Of a stretch of 33,457 nt of DNA, positions 1 through 7,207 are shown in pieces. The notes below the pieces were generated by a model, which was given only the letters and a program-made list of their open reading frames with translations, did no database searches and had not been told where the DNA came from. The stretch covers positions 1-33,457 of the IMG/VR virus record IMGVR_UViG_3300048121_001263; one strand, written 5' to 3'. Each line of letters opens with the position of its first letter. Within the stretch, counting starts at the first letter, position 1. Position numbers and translations under genes: made by a program. This DNA comes from a virus.

Positions 1-234
1 ATGGCGTTAAAGACAGCATGGGCAAAGCCTCAAGGACGATAGGCAATATACTCTTAGGAACTAAAGAGTGGACGGCCAAAAACGTAGGGGCTAGAGCCGC
101 TCGGCTTATTGAAGACTCTGAGATTATGGTTCGCCATGAACTTAATGAGATCGACAATATATATAACGACACTTTTGCTGGTGCCGCAAAGGTCTTTGAT
201 GAAAACCCAGCACTAAAGAAGATGCTACTTCAGA
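1..234. repeat. Terminal overlap, left copy
   Basis: Bases 1-234 match bases 33224-33457 except at three sites: 54 (T here, C in the other copy), 72 (A/G) and 107 (T/C). Both copies lie in the same reading frame of one gene. Two of the differences are silent and one changes Thr to Ala. This fits the ends of a circular or circularly permuted genome assembled from a slightly mixed population. A true packaged terminal repeat is less likely because it would fall inside a gene. Confidence 0.9.
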
Positions 235-1925
235 TAAACAGAAGCTTTGAGGATAAGGCCGTCTCTTGGGATCAAGCAATGGCAGTAGCAAGAACGGCCG
301 AAGAAAAGCAGGCCGTTCAGTTAATGCGAGATCAGGTAAAGGTTCTTCAGGATCTTGATATCGTTAAGTTTCCTGACGGAGACTACATGCCAACAATCGC
401 CACAGGCAAAGACAAGAAGGCGTTTGGCGTTAACGATTACGCTAATCCTGTTGAGTCTCTCAAGCAGTACGCAAAAGATGTTGCTACATCAAGAGCGGTG
501 GCTAAACGATTCAACATTGATCTGAATAAGCTAGACATCGAGGAAGACCTAAACAACCCAAGAAGCCGAATTGATATTATCTTTAAGAAAATTGATAAGG
601 CCGCAAAGAAAGAACTAGGAAAGGCAGGCAACGCCAAGGCTATTCGCAGTAACTTGCAGGATGCTCTTCGATCCACGCTGATTACTTCTAAGATGGGCGG
701 CGATGCAGTTGGTGCCGTATCAAGAAGGGCGGTATCTACTGCGTTGCTGGCTAACCCGATGAACGCTGTGCTGAACATTATCGAGGGTGTTACTGCTCCA
801 GTGTTTCAGAACGGTGTAAAGGCTTGGGCGCAAACAGTCCCAAGAGGGATTATCGAGACCTTCCCTACTCTCTCAAAGATCACAGGAGTAAGCCCGGAGA
901 AATGGGTTTCCAACAAACAGCTTGGGCTAGATACTAACTTTTACGGCGAAGTAGCCAACACGATTAGCAAAGAAACAACAAAGACCGCAGAGGTTTTTAA
1001 CTACATCAAGGCACCACAGCTTGTGGGCCGCGGCGTAGACGCTCTTGGCAAGGCCTTGTATCGGGTCTCTGGCGTAGAGAAAGTAAACAGGATGGGTCAG
1101 GAGATGCTCTCCAACTCCGCTGTTCAGCGCGCAATCAATCTTGCGAAGAAAGGTGACGATAAGTCTATTGAAAAGCTAAAAAAGCACGATGGAATGCGGG
1201 GGCTGTCACAGTCTGAGTTTGATAGCACGGTCAGTGCCCTGCAAAAGATGAGGCAGGGCGGATCGCTAAACAAAAATGAGCTTGGGTACGTGCTGAACTT
1301 TGCCGGTGCGGCCATGAATAAATGGCAGCCTGTTAGCGCCAGTACAATGCCTCGCGCCTACAACGACAATCCAAACGCCCGAATGATGTACAGTATGCTG
1401 TCGTACATGAACCGGCAGATGAATAACATCCGAACAGAGGTTGGGCTTAACCTAGCTACCGTTGCAGAGAAGGGCATCAATACAAAAGGGGGTGCTGATG
1501 CCGCAAAAACTGCGATGATTCAAACTGGCAAGTATGTCGCGCTGTTTGGTGTTGTAGCTGGCGTTTGGGATGATGCTCGTAAAACTCTGGATCTCAGCAA
1601 GAACAAGGATATTGAGGATGTTCTTACTCCAGAAGGCATTGCTTCAGGAGCGTTTAATCAGCTCGCATCTAACGCCAGTAGCGGCGCGGTAAACCTCAGG
1701 GCAAAAGAGTTTGGCGGGCAGACCGTAAGTATCAGCCCGGCCCCATTACAGGCTATCAGCAGGACCGGGACAGGATTGCTGACTGCGGTCGAAAGGACTA
1801 TGGCGGGGGAGCCAGACGCTATGGAGCCACTACTTCGTACCGCCCAAACCTACGCCCCTGGACTTGCTAACATCGACAGAATCCTGCGAATGTCTACGGG
1901 CGAACGACTGTTAACAGACGACTAA
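1..1925 (+). CDS. Large internal virion/DNA-ejection protein, C-terminal part
   Basis: This is the 3' part of the gene that begins at 32533. The frame is open from base 3, so the ATG at 18 is internal and not the start. Joined across the contig ends, the gene spans 2616 nt and encodes 871 residues. The part here is mostly helical and polar. It has an aromatic, Met-rich stretch (MMYSMLSYMNRQMNN) and a hydrophobic segment (VALFGVVAGVW) about 120 residues from the end. It is the third of three consecutive large genes following the tail tubular genes, the place of the internal core proteins in T7-like phages. No catalytic motif was recognised. The role as an ejection protein is inferred from position, size and composition. 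The stop codon (1923-1925) overlaps the stop of the convergent NinG-like gene. Confidence 0.7.
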   Translation, partial: GVKDSMGKASRTIGNILLGTKEWTAKNVGARAARLIEDSEIMVRHELNEIDNIYNDTFAGAAKVFDENPALKKMLLQINRSFEDKAVSWDQAMAVARTAEEKQAVQLMRDQVKVLQDLDIVKFPDGDYMPTIATGKDKKAFGVNDYANPVESLKQYAKDVATSRAVAKRFNIDLNKLDIEEDLNNPRSRIDIIFKKIDKAAKKELGKAGNAKAIRSNLQDALRSTLITSKMGGDAVGAVSRRAVSTALLANPMNAVLNIIEGVTAPVFQNGVKAWAQTVPRGIIETFPTLSKITGVSPEKWVSNKQLGLDTNFYGEVANTISKETTKTAEVFNYIKAPQLVGRGVDALGKALYRVSGVEKVNRMGQEMLSNSAVQRAINLAKKGDDKSIEKLKKHDGMRGLSQSEFDSTVSALQKMRQGGSLNKNELGYVLNFAGAAMNKWQPVSASTMPRAYNDNPNARMMYSMLSYMNRQMNNIRTEVGLNLATVAEKGINTKGGADAAKTAMIQTGKYVALFGVVAGVWDDARKTLDLSKNKDIEDVLTPEGIASGAFNQLASNASSGAVNLRAKEFGGQTVSISPAPLQAISRTGTGLLTAVERTMAGEPDAMEPLLRTAQTYAPGLANIDRILRMSTGERLLTDD

Positions 1926-2347
1926 TCCCAACTAACAAAGTCTAACCAGCCGGCAACTCCTGCCGCCCTGTCATTTTCCATACGGGCGGCTTCCTCTTTG
2001 TAGTGCTTAGCTATTTCCTTCTGCTCTTTGTTCATGCGTTTACCTAGCATGATGTCTTCAGCTTTTTCTCTAACTAACTCAAGTGAACCTTCGCCGTAGG
2101 TGTCTATGTAATGGCGAACAAAGTAGTCAGGATTGCTGCCGTACTTCTGGTGGCACCCGTAGCAGTGAGCAAAGGCGTTCATCTTATCGTACCGTATGCC
2201 CTTCTTAGCGCGGCTAAAGTAGTGAGAACAGTGGAGGCCAGTGCTATTCGACTCGTACTGTGCGCCACATCCCTGACACTTAAAGTCATTTCTCATTCTC
2301 ACGCATCTACTAAACCAGTGATCGGCTGCCGTTCTTTTTAGTTTCAT
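1922..2347 (-). CDS. ninG: NinG/Rap-like recombination protein
   Basis: The product (141 aa) has paired Cys motifs and an HNH-like core: CxxC at residues 24-27, a His-Cys-Ser-His motif at 39-42, and CxxCH at 62-66. This layout matches the lambda NinG (Rap) family, which acts on branched DNA during phage recombination. The C-terminal half is charged and helical. I chose the ATG at 2347 over a TTG at 2383. It overlaps the stop of the HTH gene as ATGA and has GAGGGAAG upstream. It is the last gene of the ATPase-NinB-HTH-NinG leftward group. Its stop overlaps the stop of the late unit, leaving no room for a terminator. Confidence 0.8.
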   Translation of the reverse strand: MKLKRTAADHWFSRCVRMRNDFKCQGCGAQYESNSTGLHCSHYFSRAKKGIRYDKMNAFAHCYGCHQKYGSNPDYFVRHYIDTYGEGSLELVREKAEDIMLGKRMNKEQKEIAKHYKEEAARMENDRAAGVAGWLDFVSWD

Positions 2348-2532
2348 CTTGTTGTGCTTCCCTCTGCTATTAAATCTATCCAATACTGTTTAAGTTTTTT
2401 GTTTTTCTCTAGCTTACGGATAGCTGTCCTGTAGACGTGCATAGCGCCCTGTCTTGATAGCCCTATCTCATCGGCAATCTTTTGCCATGTAACATCGCCA
2501 TCATGTACTACACTCCTAGGTTTATTGCTCAC
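2344..2532 (-). CDS. Small HTH DNA-binding protein
   Basis: This is a 62-residue protein. Residues about 14-40 (TWQKIADEIGLSRQGAMHVY) form a clear helix-turn-helix resembling sigma-70 region 4 or small phage regulators. A Lys-rich helix follows. The start is GTG at 2532, which overlaps the NinB stop as GTGA and has AAGGAT upstream. A longer reading from GTG 2595 would overlap NinB by 67 bases. The stop overlaps the NinG start as ATGA, so NinB, this gene and NinG are translationally coupled. It may be a regulator or a DNA-binding accessory factor for recombination; the target is unknown. Confidence 0.65.
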   Translation of the reverse strand: MSNKPRSVVHDGDVTWQKIADEIGLSRQGAMHVYRTAIRKLEKNKKLKQYWIDLIAEGSTTR

Positions 2533-2951
2533 TTTAGTTGATCCTTTAGTTGTTGAGGAAATGGGACGTATACTTCCTTGTTCTCTGAGAGCCACCTAAC
2601 TAGCACCTCAGCGGCGTTAGACAGCTCCTGTGGGGTTAGCTTGCCTGTAGAGCTCTTGTCGTACATGGCCTTTATAATAGGCTTGTAGAGCGTCTCCTTA
2701 ACCAGCACCTCAGTGAACGGTATCTCTAGCTTGTCACTGAACGGATGCCTTACCCAGTACCCTGCGTCATTCAGCTCTTTAGCTATCTGTCTAAACCACA
2801 AGTGCATAGCGTTGTTTTGTCTGTCACTCCTTGTTGTGTCCTTGATTGTATATAGGATTTTCTTGCCGTCATCAAATTGTGTGGTGATGAAAGCGATAAA
2901 AAAGTTCATCTTGTCTTTGGTGTCGACAAGCCAGCGGTGCGATGAATCCAT
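2529..2951 (-). CDS. ninB: NinB-like recombination protein
   Basis: The protein has 140 residues. The stretch RSDRQNNAMHLWFRQIAKEL, followed by the C-terminal pattern of a helical domain, resembles the NinB (Orf) family. Lambda Orf binds single-stranded DNA and stands in for RecFOR-type mediators during phage recombination. The start ATG at 2951 has a near-perfect GGAGGA site. The tandem 9-bp GGGCA array ends only 14 bases upstream of the start. NinB and NinG together recall the lambda nin region. The family assignment is from recognised residues, not from a search. Confidence 0.7.
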   Translation of the reverse strand: MDSSHRWLVDTKDKMNFFIAFITTQFDDGKKILYTIKDTTRSDRQNNAMHLWFRQIAKELNDAGYWVRHPFSDKLEIPFTEVLVKETLYKPIIKAMYDKSSTGKLTPQELSNAAEVLVRWLSENKEVYVPFPQQLKDQLK

Positions 2952-2965
2952 AAGTCCTCCGATTT

Positions 2966-3029
2966 AGTTTGCCCAGTTTGCCCAGTTTGCCCGGTTTGCC
3001 CCTTATGCCCCAGAAAAAGGGGGCGGGTT
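2966..3029 (-). promoter_or_regulatory. Core + 9-bp repeat element, copy 1
   Basis: Read on the minus strand toward NinB, this is AACCCGCCCCCT (3029-3018), then 7 bases, then five contiguous 9-mers from 3010 down to 2966: GGGCATAAG, GGGCAAACC, and GGGCAAACT three times. The same core, the same 7-base gap and a near-identical first 9-mer recur at 11061-11106 ahead of the late unit. It ends 14 bases before the NinB ATG. The conserved architecture at two operon heads argues for a protein-binding or RNA-level control site; the function is unknown. Confidence 0.7.
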
Positions 3030-3063
3030 GTCTATTTCCCTGTGCAGGGGCCCCCTAAACCAC

Positions 3064-3099
3064 GGGCATTACGGGCATTGTGGGCATTCTGGGCATTAC
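3064..3099 (+). repeat. Inverted 9-bp array beside copy 1
   Basis: Four contiguous plus-strand 9-mers are present: GGGCATTAC, GGGCATTGT, GGGCATTCT, GGGCATTAC. They are in the opposite orientation to the array at 2966-3010. The last unit overlaps the stop codon of the ATPase gene. The two arrays flank about 53 bases containing GGGGCCCC (3047-3054). Complementary TGCCC and GGGCA blocks could form a cruciform, or an RNA hairpin in a leftward transcript. A GGGCATTCTGGGCATT stretch is shared with 11089-11104. Confidence 0.75.
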
Positions 3100-4262
3100 A
3101 TTGGCACCCAGCGATAGTATTTCTTCCCGTGCGTGCCTTTGCGCTCTAGTTTTAAGTTGTTTCCTTTGAGCAAATCAATGCAGTTGCGCAGTGTTTTCTT
3201 GGTGCATCCGTTCGGATTTACATCATCATCGCGTAGCAGGTCAAACAATTCTGTTTGGGCGTAGAGCCTGCCCTCTGTCATAACGCTACTTAACAGAACA
3301 TACTCGTCTTCGTATCGACTGATTGCCTTTCCAATGTTGATCTGAGATTTCTGCTTGTCTTTGAGTTCGCTGATATCATCGCCGCTCATAAACTGAACGG
3401 AGTCTACTGACTCTTCGTAGCCCACTGTCGCGCTAGTTTGCTTGTACTTAAAGCCACCCTCAAAACTAATCTGACTGCGATCTTTTTCATTAATTACTAA
3501 CAGCTCTTGATAGAAAGAAAACTTATCGTTGAGCGGATCAAGGCCAAACATATTGTCAACGTCAGCCTTAAGGTCGCCTACGCCTTCATAGATCAATCGA
3601 CCATCCATGCTTCGGTGTTTGTTGCAGTGACCCAGCAGGATTACGGTGCCGCCTGCCGCGGCAAACTCACGGAAGACGTGAAGCACTTCGCGCATGTCAC
3701 CCTTGTTCAGGACCGGCGCAAACTTCTTTAAGGTATCGCAGATAACAATCTTGCCGTTAGCTTCGCCCTCTTCTCTGATCGCGTTGAGCAGGTGAAGGGC
3801 GTCGGTTGTTGTACGAAGCGATGGATCTGGTGAGTTAGCCAGGGTAACCATTGTTATACCGTGGCGGTTGCCCATCTTGGCCTTCTGAAGCACCCCTTTG
3901 GCTCCGTCATCTTCGTTAAAATAGATTACGTCAGAGCCTTTTATCAGGTTATTCCGAATACTCTGGAATAGATTGCCTAAAATCCATACGGTCTTACCGG
4001 CTCCTGAGGGGGCGTATACGAGCGTTACGGTTCCAGTAGTAATCATGCCGGGGATAACGTCTCGCTCTTGCGCTAGGCGCTCCTCAAGCTCTTCTATGCG
4101 GCTGTTAACTGCAACACCCATAAGCTTAGAGAGTGACGACGATCCATTCTGTTTTGTGTAGTACGGGTTCCCCGGAAAGGCTTCGTTGATGAGTTCTTCT
4201 TTGATTACAAAGGCGGGTTTTTGTCCTACTGACTCGCAGTAGTCTGCCCAGTCGTCTTGCAT
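3096..4262 (-). CDS. RecA-fold ATPase (RepA/DnaB-type, AAA_25-like)
   Basis: The protein has 388 residues. A Walker A motif lies at residues 84-91 (APSGAGKT) and a Walker B-like strand KIVICD at 171-176. A following strand ends in LLGHCNK (209-215), the sensor-like position of hexameric RepA helicases. The C-terminal 60 residues look like a winged helix (TELFDLLRDDD..TKKTLRNCIDLL) ending in a Lys/Tyr-rich tail. Together these suggest an ATP-driven DNA-handling protein, probably a replicative helicase or a RecA-like recombination ATPase. No primase or polymerase is encoded nearby. The start ATG at 4262 has AAGGGG upstream. It heads the leftward recombination group, and iteron-like arrays lie at its 3' end. 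Confidence 0.75.
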   Translation of the reverse strand: MQDDWADYCESVGQKPAFVIKEELINEAFPGNPYYTKQNGSSSLSKLMGVAVNSRIEELEERLAQERDVIPGMITTGTVTLVYAPSGAGKTVWILGNLFQSIRNNLIKGSDVIYFNEDDGAKGVLQKAKMGNRHGITMVTLANSPDPSLRTTTDALHLLNAIREEGEANGKIVICDTLKKFAPVLNKGDMREVLHVFREFAAAGGTVILLGHCNKHRSMDGRLIYEGVGDLKADVDNMFGLDPLNDKFSFYQELLVINEKDRSQISFEGGFKYKQTSATVGYEESVDSVQFMSGDDISELKDKQKSQINIGKAISRYEDEYVLLSSVMTEGRLYAQTELFDLLRDDDVNPNGCTKKTLRNCIDLLKGNNLKLERKGTHGKKYYRWVPM

Positions 4263-4293
4263 TTTTGTCCCCTTATTTGTTGTGGTGAAAGCT

Positions 4294-4326
4294 CTTAACT
4301 CTGAATGACTTTGCCTGTTCTGTCAA
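4294..4326 (-). promoter_or_regulatory. Possible promoter for the ATPase gene
   Basis: A perfect TTGACA reads leftward at 4326-4321, but the -10 position holds only weak matches (AGAGTT or GTTAAG). The 138-base gap between the divergent genes (4263-4400) is AT-rich and also carries the near-repeat GTTTGCAAA/GTTTGTAAA (4342-4359), so promoters in both directions are expected here. The exact sites are uncertain. Confidence 0.3.
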
Positions 4327-4400
4327 CAAACTTATTAAAAGGTTTGCAAAGTTTGTAAAAGTTTTATAGACTGTCAGCTCAATCAAAAAAGGAGAGCGTT

Positions 4401-5009
4401 ATGTCAGGCACTGTAAAGATTCATGGCAAGGAATATAAGACTGTAGCCTTGCGTGTTCAGGAGTTCAGAGAGAAACACTCGGACTTTGCTATTCAAACTG
4501 AGCTTGTTGAAGCTAACGACACCTTGGTTATTGTCAAGGCAACGATAGCCGCCGGAGGTCAGGTAATCTCTACTGGCTATGCGGAAGAGGTAAGGTCGGC
4601 CAGCAAGATCAATCGCACTTCAGCTCTTGAGAATGCAGAAACCAGCGCAGTAGGAAGGGCTTTAGCATTCTTCGGAATGGGCGGATCAGAGATAGCATCA
4701 GCTGACGAGGTGGCTAACGCGATCAGCCAGCAGAACAGCCAGCCTGCCATCGAAGAAATTAATAGACTCATTGCACACAATGAAACGTGGAGAAACAACT
4801 CCGCCTCTATTTACTTCATCAAAGAACACATCGAGCTAAAGTCGTGGGAGGCTGTAGCTGAGGCGTGGGCTGAGATTTCAAATGAAGACAAGGCGGCCTT
4901 ATGGCTGGCTCCTTCAAAGGGTGGGGCATTTACTACGGCTGAACGTGCCGCACTCAAATCCGATGAGTTCAACGCCGCAAGAAAAGTAATGGGAGAAGAC
5001 AATGGATAA
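4401..5009 (+). CDS. Single-strand annealing-like protein (Erf/Rad52-type)
   Basis: The protein has 202 residues. The N-terminal half contains strands (YKTVALRVQEFRE, LVIVKATI) and the signature SALENAETSAVGRALAFFG at about residues 74-92. This signature is typical of phage proteins grouped with Erf/Rad52-like annealing proteins that pair complementary single strands. The C-terminal part is a separate helical domain, probably for partner binding. The start ATG has GGAGAG eight bases upstream. It heads a rightward three-gene set with overlapping ends, divergent from the ATPase. A general ssDNA-binding role is the main alternative. Confidence 0.55.
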   Translation: MSGTVKIHGKEYKTVALRVQEFREKHSDFAIQTELVEANDTLVIVKATIAAGGQVISTGYAEEVRSASKINRTSALENAETSAVGRALAFFGMGGSEIASADEVANAISQQNSQPAIEEINRLIAHNETWRNNSASIYFIKEHIELKSWEAVAEAWAEISNEDKAALWLAPSKGGAFTTAERAALKSDEFNAARKVMGEDNG

Positions 5010-5298
5010 TGAGTGGGATTTTGTAGATAAAGATCTTACGCAGGCTTTAAATGGCAACAACGACTATGGCTACCTGTTAGTAGATTTACGATCTGGAATG
5101 ATGGATGGCATGTATACAAAATTTGAGGATGCCAAAAGACTAAAGACGTATCTTGAGGAGCAATATAAAGGGAGCTTTTGGGACATCTTTAAGCCAATTC
5201 TTGGCAGAAAAGAATTTAAGGGCGTTTTTCCGCCAGATCATTTATTTCATGCCGATGTGGCTGAGCGTTTTGGATACAAAAGAGAGGAAGAAGTATGA
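5002..5298 (+). CDS. Hypothetical protein
   Basis: This is a 98-residue protein of no recognised family. It is mixed charged and aromatic (WDFVDKDL, GSFWDIFKPILG) with no membrane segment or Cys motif. It overlaps the annealing-like gene by 8 bases, with GGGAGAAG inside that gene as its ribosome site, and its stop overlaps the next start as ATGA. The tight coupling suggests a role in the same replication or recombination step. Confidence 0.6.
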   Translation: MDNEWDFVDKDLTQALNGNNDYGYLLVDLRSGMMDGMYTKFEDAKRLKTYLEEQYKGSFWDIFKPILGRKEFKGVFPPDHLFHADVAERFGYKREEEV

Positions 5299-5579
5299 AC
5301 GATCAAGAAAAAGTGTTTGTAGATGGGATGATGGCAAAGCAACCTGATGATGGTGCGCCTGATTTTGTAAAGCTAAAGCTGTCTCTAAAGCTAGATGAGT
5401 TTGGTGCTTGGGTTGCCGCTCAAAAGAAAGCTGACCCTAGCATTGAATGGCTAAACATCGAAGTTAAAGAGGGCAGATCTGGTAAGTGGTATGCAGAGCG
5501 CAATATGTGGAAGCCAAGTGCTGACCAGCCAGCCCGTCAAGCTCAAAATCCTGTCCCGAATGATGATATTCCTTGGTGA
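5295..5579 (+). CDS. Small protein with SSB-like acidic tip
   Basis: The protein has 94 residues. The middle holds an SSB-like or OB-like pattern (WLNIEVKEGRSGKWYAERN). The last 25 residues are a Pro/Gln/Ala linker ending in DDIPW. The DDIP-aromatic ending is the hallmark of bacterial SSB C-terminal tips that recruit DNA-processing partners, although the body is shorter than a full OB fold. It is translationally coupled to the preceding gene (ATGA) and followed at once by a terminator. It is plausibly a ssDNA-binding accessory of the annealing-like protein. The fold is unproven. Confidence 0.5.
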   Translation: MNDQEKVFVDGMMAKQPDDGAPDFVKLKLSLKLDEFGAWVAAQKKADPSIEWLNIEVKEGRSGKWYAERNMWKPSADQPARQAQNPVPNDDIPW

Positions 5580-5600
5580 GGAATGGCGCTCCCACGCCTT

Positions 5601-5630
5601 GCCCTGTGTTGTATAGCAGGGCTTTTTTTT
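5601..5630 (+). terminator. Rho-independent terminator
   Basis: The stem GCCCTG (5601-5606) pairs with CAGGGC (5617-5622) around a 10-base loop and is followed by eight T residues (5623-5630). It ends the annealing-protein operon and lies directly before the next small gene. Confidence 0.9.
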
Positions 5631-5644
5631 AAATGGAGAATGAA

Positions 5645-5833
5645 ATGAACGAACAAACTGAATACCTATACTACCGCGACCTGTTCCACATCTTCAAAGC
5701 CTATACTTCACCGAAGTTAATTAAGGTATTGAATGCTCAAGGCATTAAGTATTTCACCGATGCTAAAGGCAAGCCCTTTACTACAAGGGCCGCCATCGAG
5801 GATGCTTTATCTGAAGAGGATCAATCAACCTAG
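5645..5833 (+). CDS. DUF4224-like small protein
   Basis: The protein has 62 residues. The pattern TSPKLIKVLNAQGIKYFTDAKGKPFTTRAAIEDAL resembles the small winged-helix DUF4224 proteins of phages and prophages, often found near recombination genes. I chose the ATG at 5645, which has GGAG 6-7 bases upstream, over the ATG at 5633 that lies against the terminator. The stop codon shares CTAG with the stop of the convergent phosphoesterase gene. DNA binding is inferred from the fold family. Confidence 0.55.
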   Translation: MNEQTEYLYYRDLFHIFKAYTSPKLIKVLNAQGIKYFTDAKGKPFTTRAAIEDALSEEDQST

Positions 5834-6981
5834 GCTCTTGGTCTGATAGTGATACGACTTACTTCGCCATCAGTTGCGTCGTACGTGATGACCTTGGCTC
5901 CTCTCTGTGACATTAGCCCGAGACGAGTCGCGTATGAGTCGCGTGAGGCAAGTGTAGGGTGCTGCTCTGTAATAGCCCCAGCGTCTTCCAGTAGTCGCTC
6001 ATGATGGTAGTGACCAGAATGGATATACGCAATCTTCGAGCGCCCCCAGTCCTCTCGAAACCGTGGCTCGCTGGCAAACACCTTCGGCAAGCTACCCATC
6101 TTGGCTTTGTGCCCATGATGGAAACAAAGCATCGTTTCGCCGTGCCGGTATGCGTAGTATGGGAAGTCATTGTCGATAACCTCAAGGCGAGGCTCGTTTA
6201 CATACAGCTTGCGAATAAACTTGCGAAGCCAGATAGATCCAGCAATGTCGTGATTACCTTCAGCGCATACGAATACAACCTTCTCGTACTTCTTTAGCAT
6301 CATGCGGACAGCTTCATCCATAACGGTCATGGCTATGTCTACAATGCGGCTGTATCTCGAATCTCCTTCTAAAAGATTTTTACCAGACGGAGTGAGCTGC
6401 TCGAGTCCGTCCCAGTGCAAAAAATCACCGAGGTTACAAAGCATCCCGATTTTGCTTTTTGGCGTGCTGTCGACCATCTCTTTGATGCTAGACAAAAACA
6501 GATCTCTTGCCATGTTCGTGTCGTAATCCTCGCTAGTCTCCTGTCCCCAGCAGTAAGAACCGAGATGAAAATCCGTGATGACCAGCAAAGAAAGTAGATC
6601 GTCCTCTACAGCCTTTGGTTTTTTAACTGGCTTCCACGGTTTGATGCCCTCGCAAGCTACCTCGATGCGCTCGATCATCATTTGAAACTGACGTTCTTTG
6701 TCTGACTGGCTTTTCACCCATTGAGCAACAGGGTTTCCGTCCGAGTTGTAGTAGGTCGAGACGCCCCTCAGAACGAAGCCCTCAGGCACCGTATGAACCA
6801 TGTCGTGATCGGGCGAGTGACCTTGAATGGCGGCTTTGCGCTTTATGTTTTTTATGATGTCACGCGCGACCCACTTACTAACTCCAATTTTGTCGCCGAT
6901 CTTCTGATAGCCTAACCCTTCCTCATGCAGAGTAATAATTTGACGTTGACGCTCAGTTGTACAGTAATTAAGTAAACTCAT
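5830..6981 (-). CDS. Calcineurin-like metallophosphoesterase with N-terminal HTH
   Basis: The protein has 383 residues. Residues about 8-48 form a helix-turn-helix (TERQRQIITLHEEGLGYQKI..) of the sigma-region-4/LuxR type. The metallophosphoesterase core follows with all five metal motifs: DFH (137-139), GD (185-186), GNHD (242-245), HHGH (288-291) and GHYH (323-326). An intact active site predicts hydrolysis of a phosphodiester or phosphomonoester, and the HTH suggests action at DNA. The start ATG at 6981 with GGGGGAAG upstream is preferred to the longer reading from 7047. It is the last gene of the leftward accessory block. Confidence 0.85.
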   Translation of the reverse strand: MSLLNYCTTERQRQIITLHEEGLGYQKIGDKIGVSKWVARDIIKNIKRKAAIQGHSPDHDMVHTVPEGFVLRGVSTYYNSDGNPVAQWVKSQSDKERQFQMMIERIEVACEGIKPWKPVKKPKAVEDDLLSLLVITDFHLGSYCWGQETSEDYDTNMARDLFLSSIKEMVDSTPKSKIGMLCNLGDFLHWDGLEQLTPSGKNLLEGDSRYSRIVDIAMTVMDEAVRMMLKKYEKVVFVCAEGNHDIAGSIWLRKFIRKLYVNEPRLEVIDNDFPYYAYRHGETMLCFHHGHKAKMGSLPKVFASEPRFREDWGRSKIAYIHSGHYHHERLLEDAGAITEQHPTLASRDSYATRLGLMSQRGAKVITYDATDGEVSRITIRPRA

Positions 6982-7000
6982 ATCTTCCCCCAATGAAACC

Positions 7001-7207
7001 CTATGGGCGTATGCTCCGCATCGTGTTTGCTCTTGCAAGAACAGCAACGATTTGGGTTAGCTCTACGGGGTCAATTGGAATGCTCATTTGCGGCTGCTCC
7101 GTATTTGCCACCTTCACATAGTGAAGCTGAAGATAAGACAGCAGCGCCGCAAGAACATCCTCCTCTGTTCGGATTTTTATCAGTGCCTCTTCGGACTCTG
7201 TAGTCAT
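7001..7207 (-). CDS. Hypothetical protein
   Basis: This is a 68-residue, acidic protein of no recognised family. It is predicted mostly helical (EEDVLAALLSYLQLHY and DPVELTQIVAVLARAN). The start ATG at 7207 has a good GAGGAG site. It lies 19 bases upstream of the phosphoesterase gene and is probably cotranscribed with it. A 191-base gap separates it from the next gene upstream. Confidence 0.6.
   Translation of the reverse strand: MTTESEEALIKIRTEEDVLAALLSYLQLHYVKVANTEQPQMSIPIDPVELTQIVAVLARANTMRSIRP

Noticed and set aside
18-1925. A 635-residue gene starting at ATG 18
   Set aside because: The frame is open from base 3 and continues the gene starting at 32533, so this ATG is internal.
2968-3099. 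CRISPR array
   Set aside because: Units are contiguous 9-mers with no spacers and no cas genes are present.
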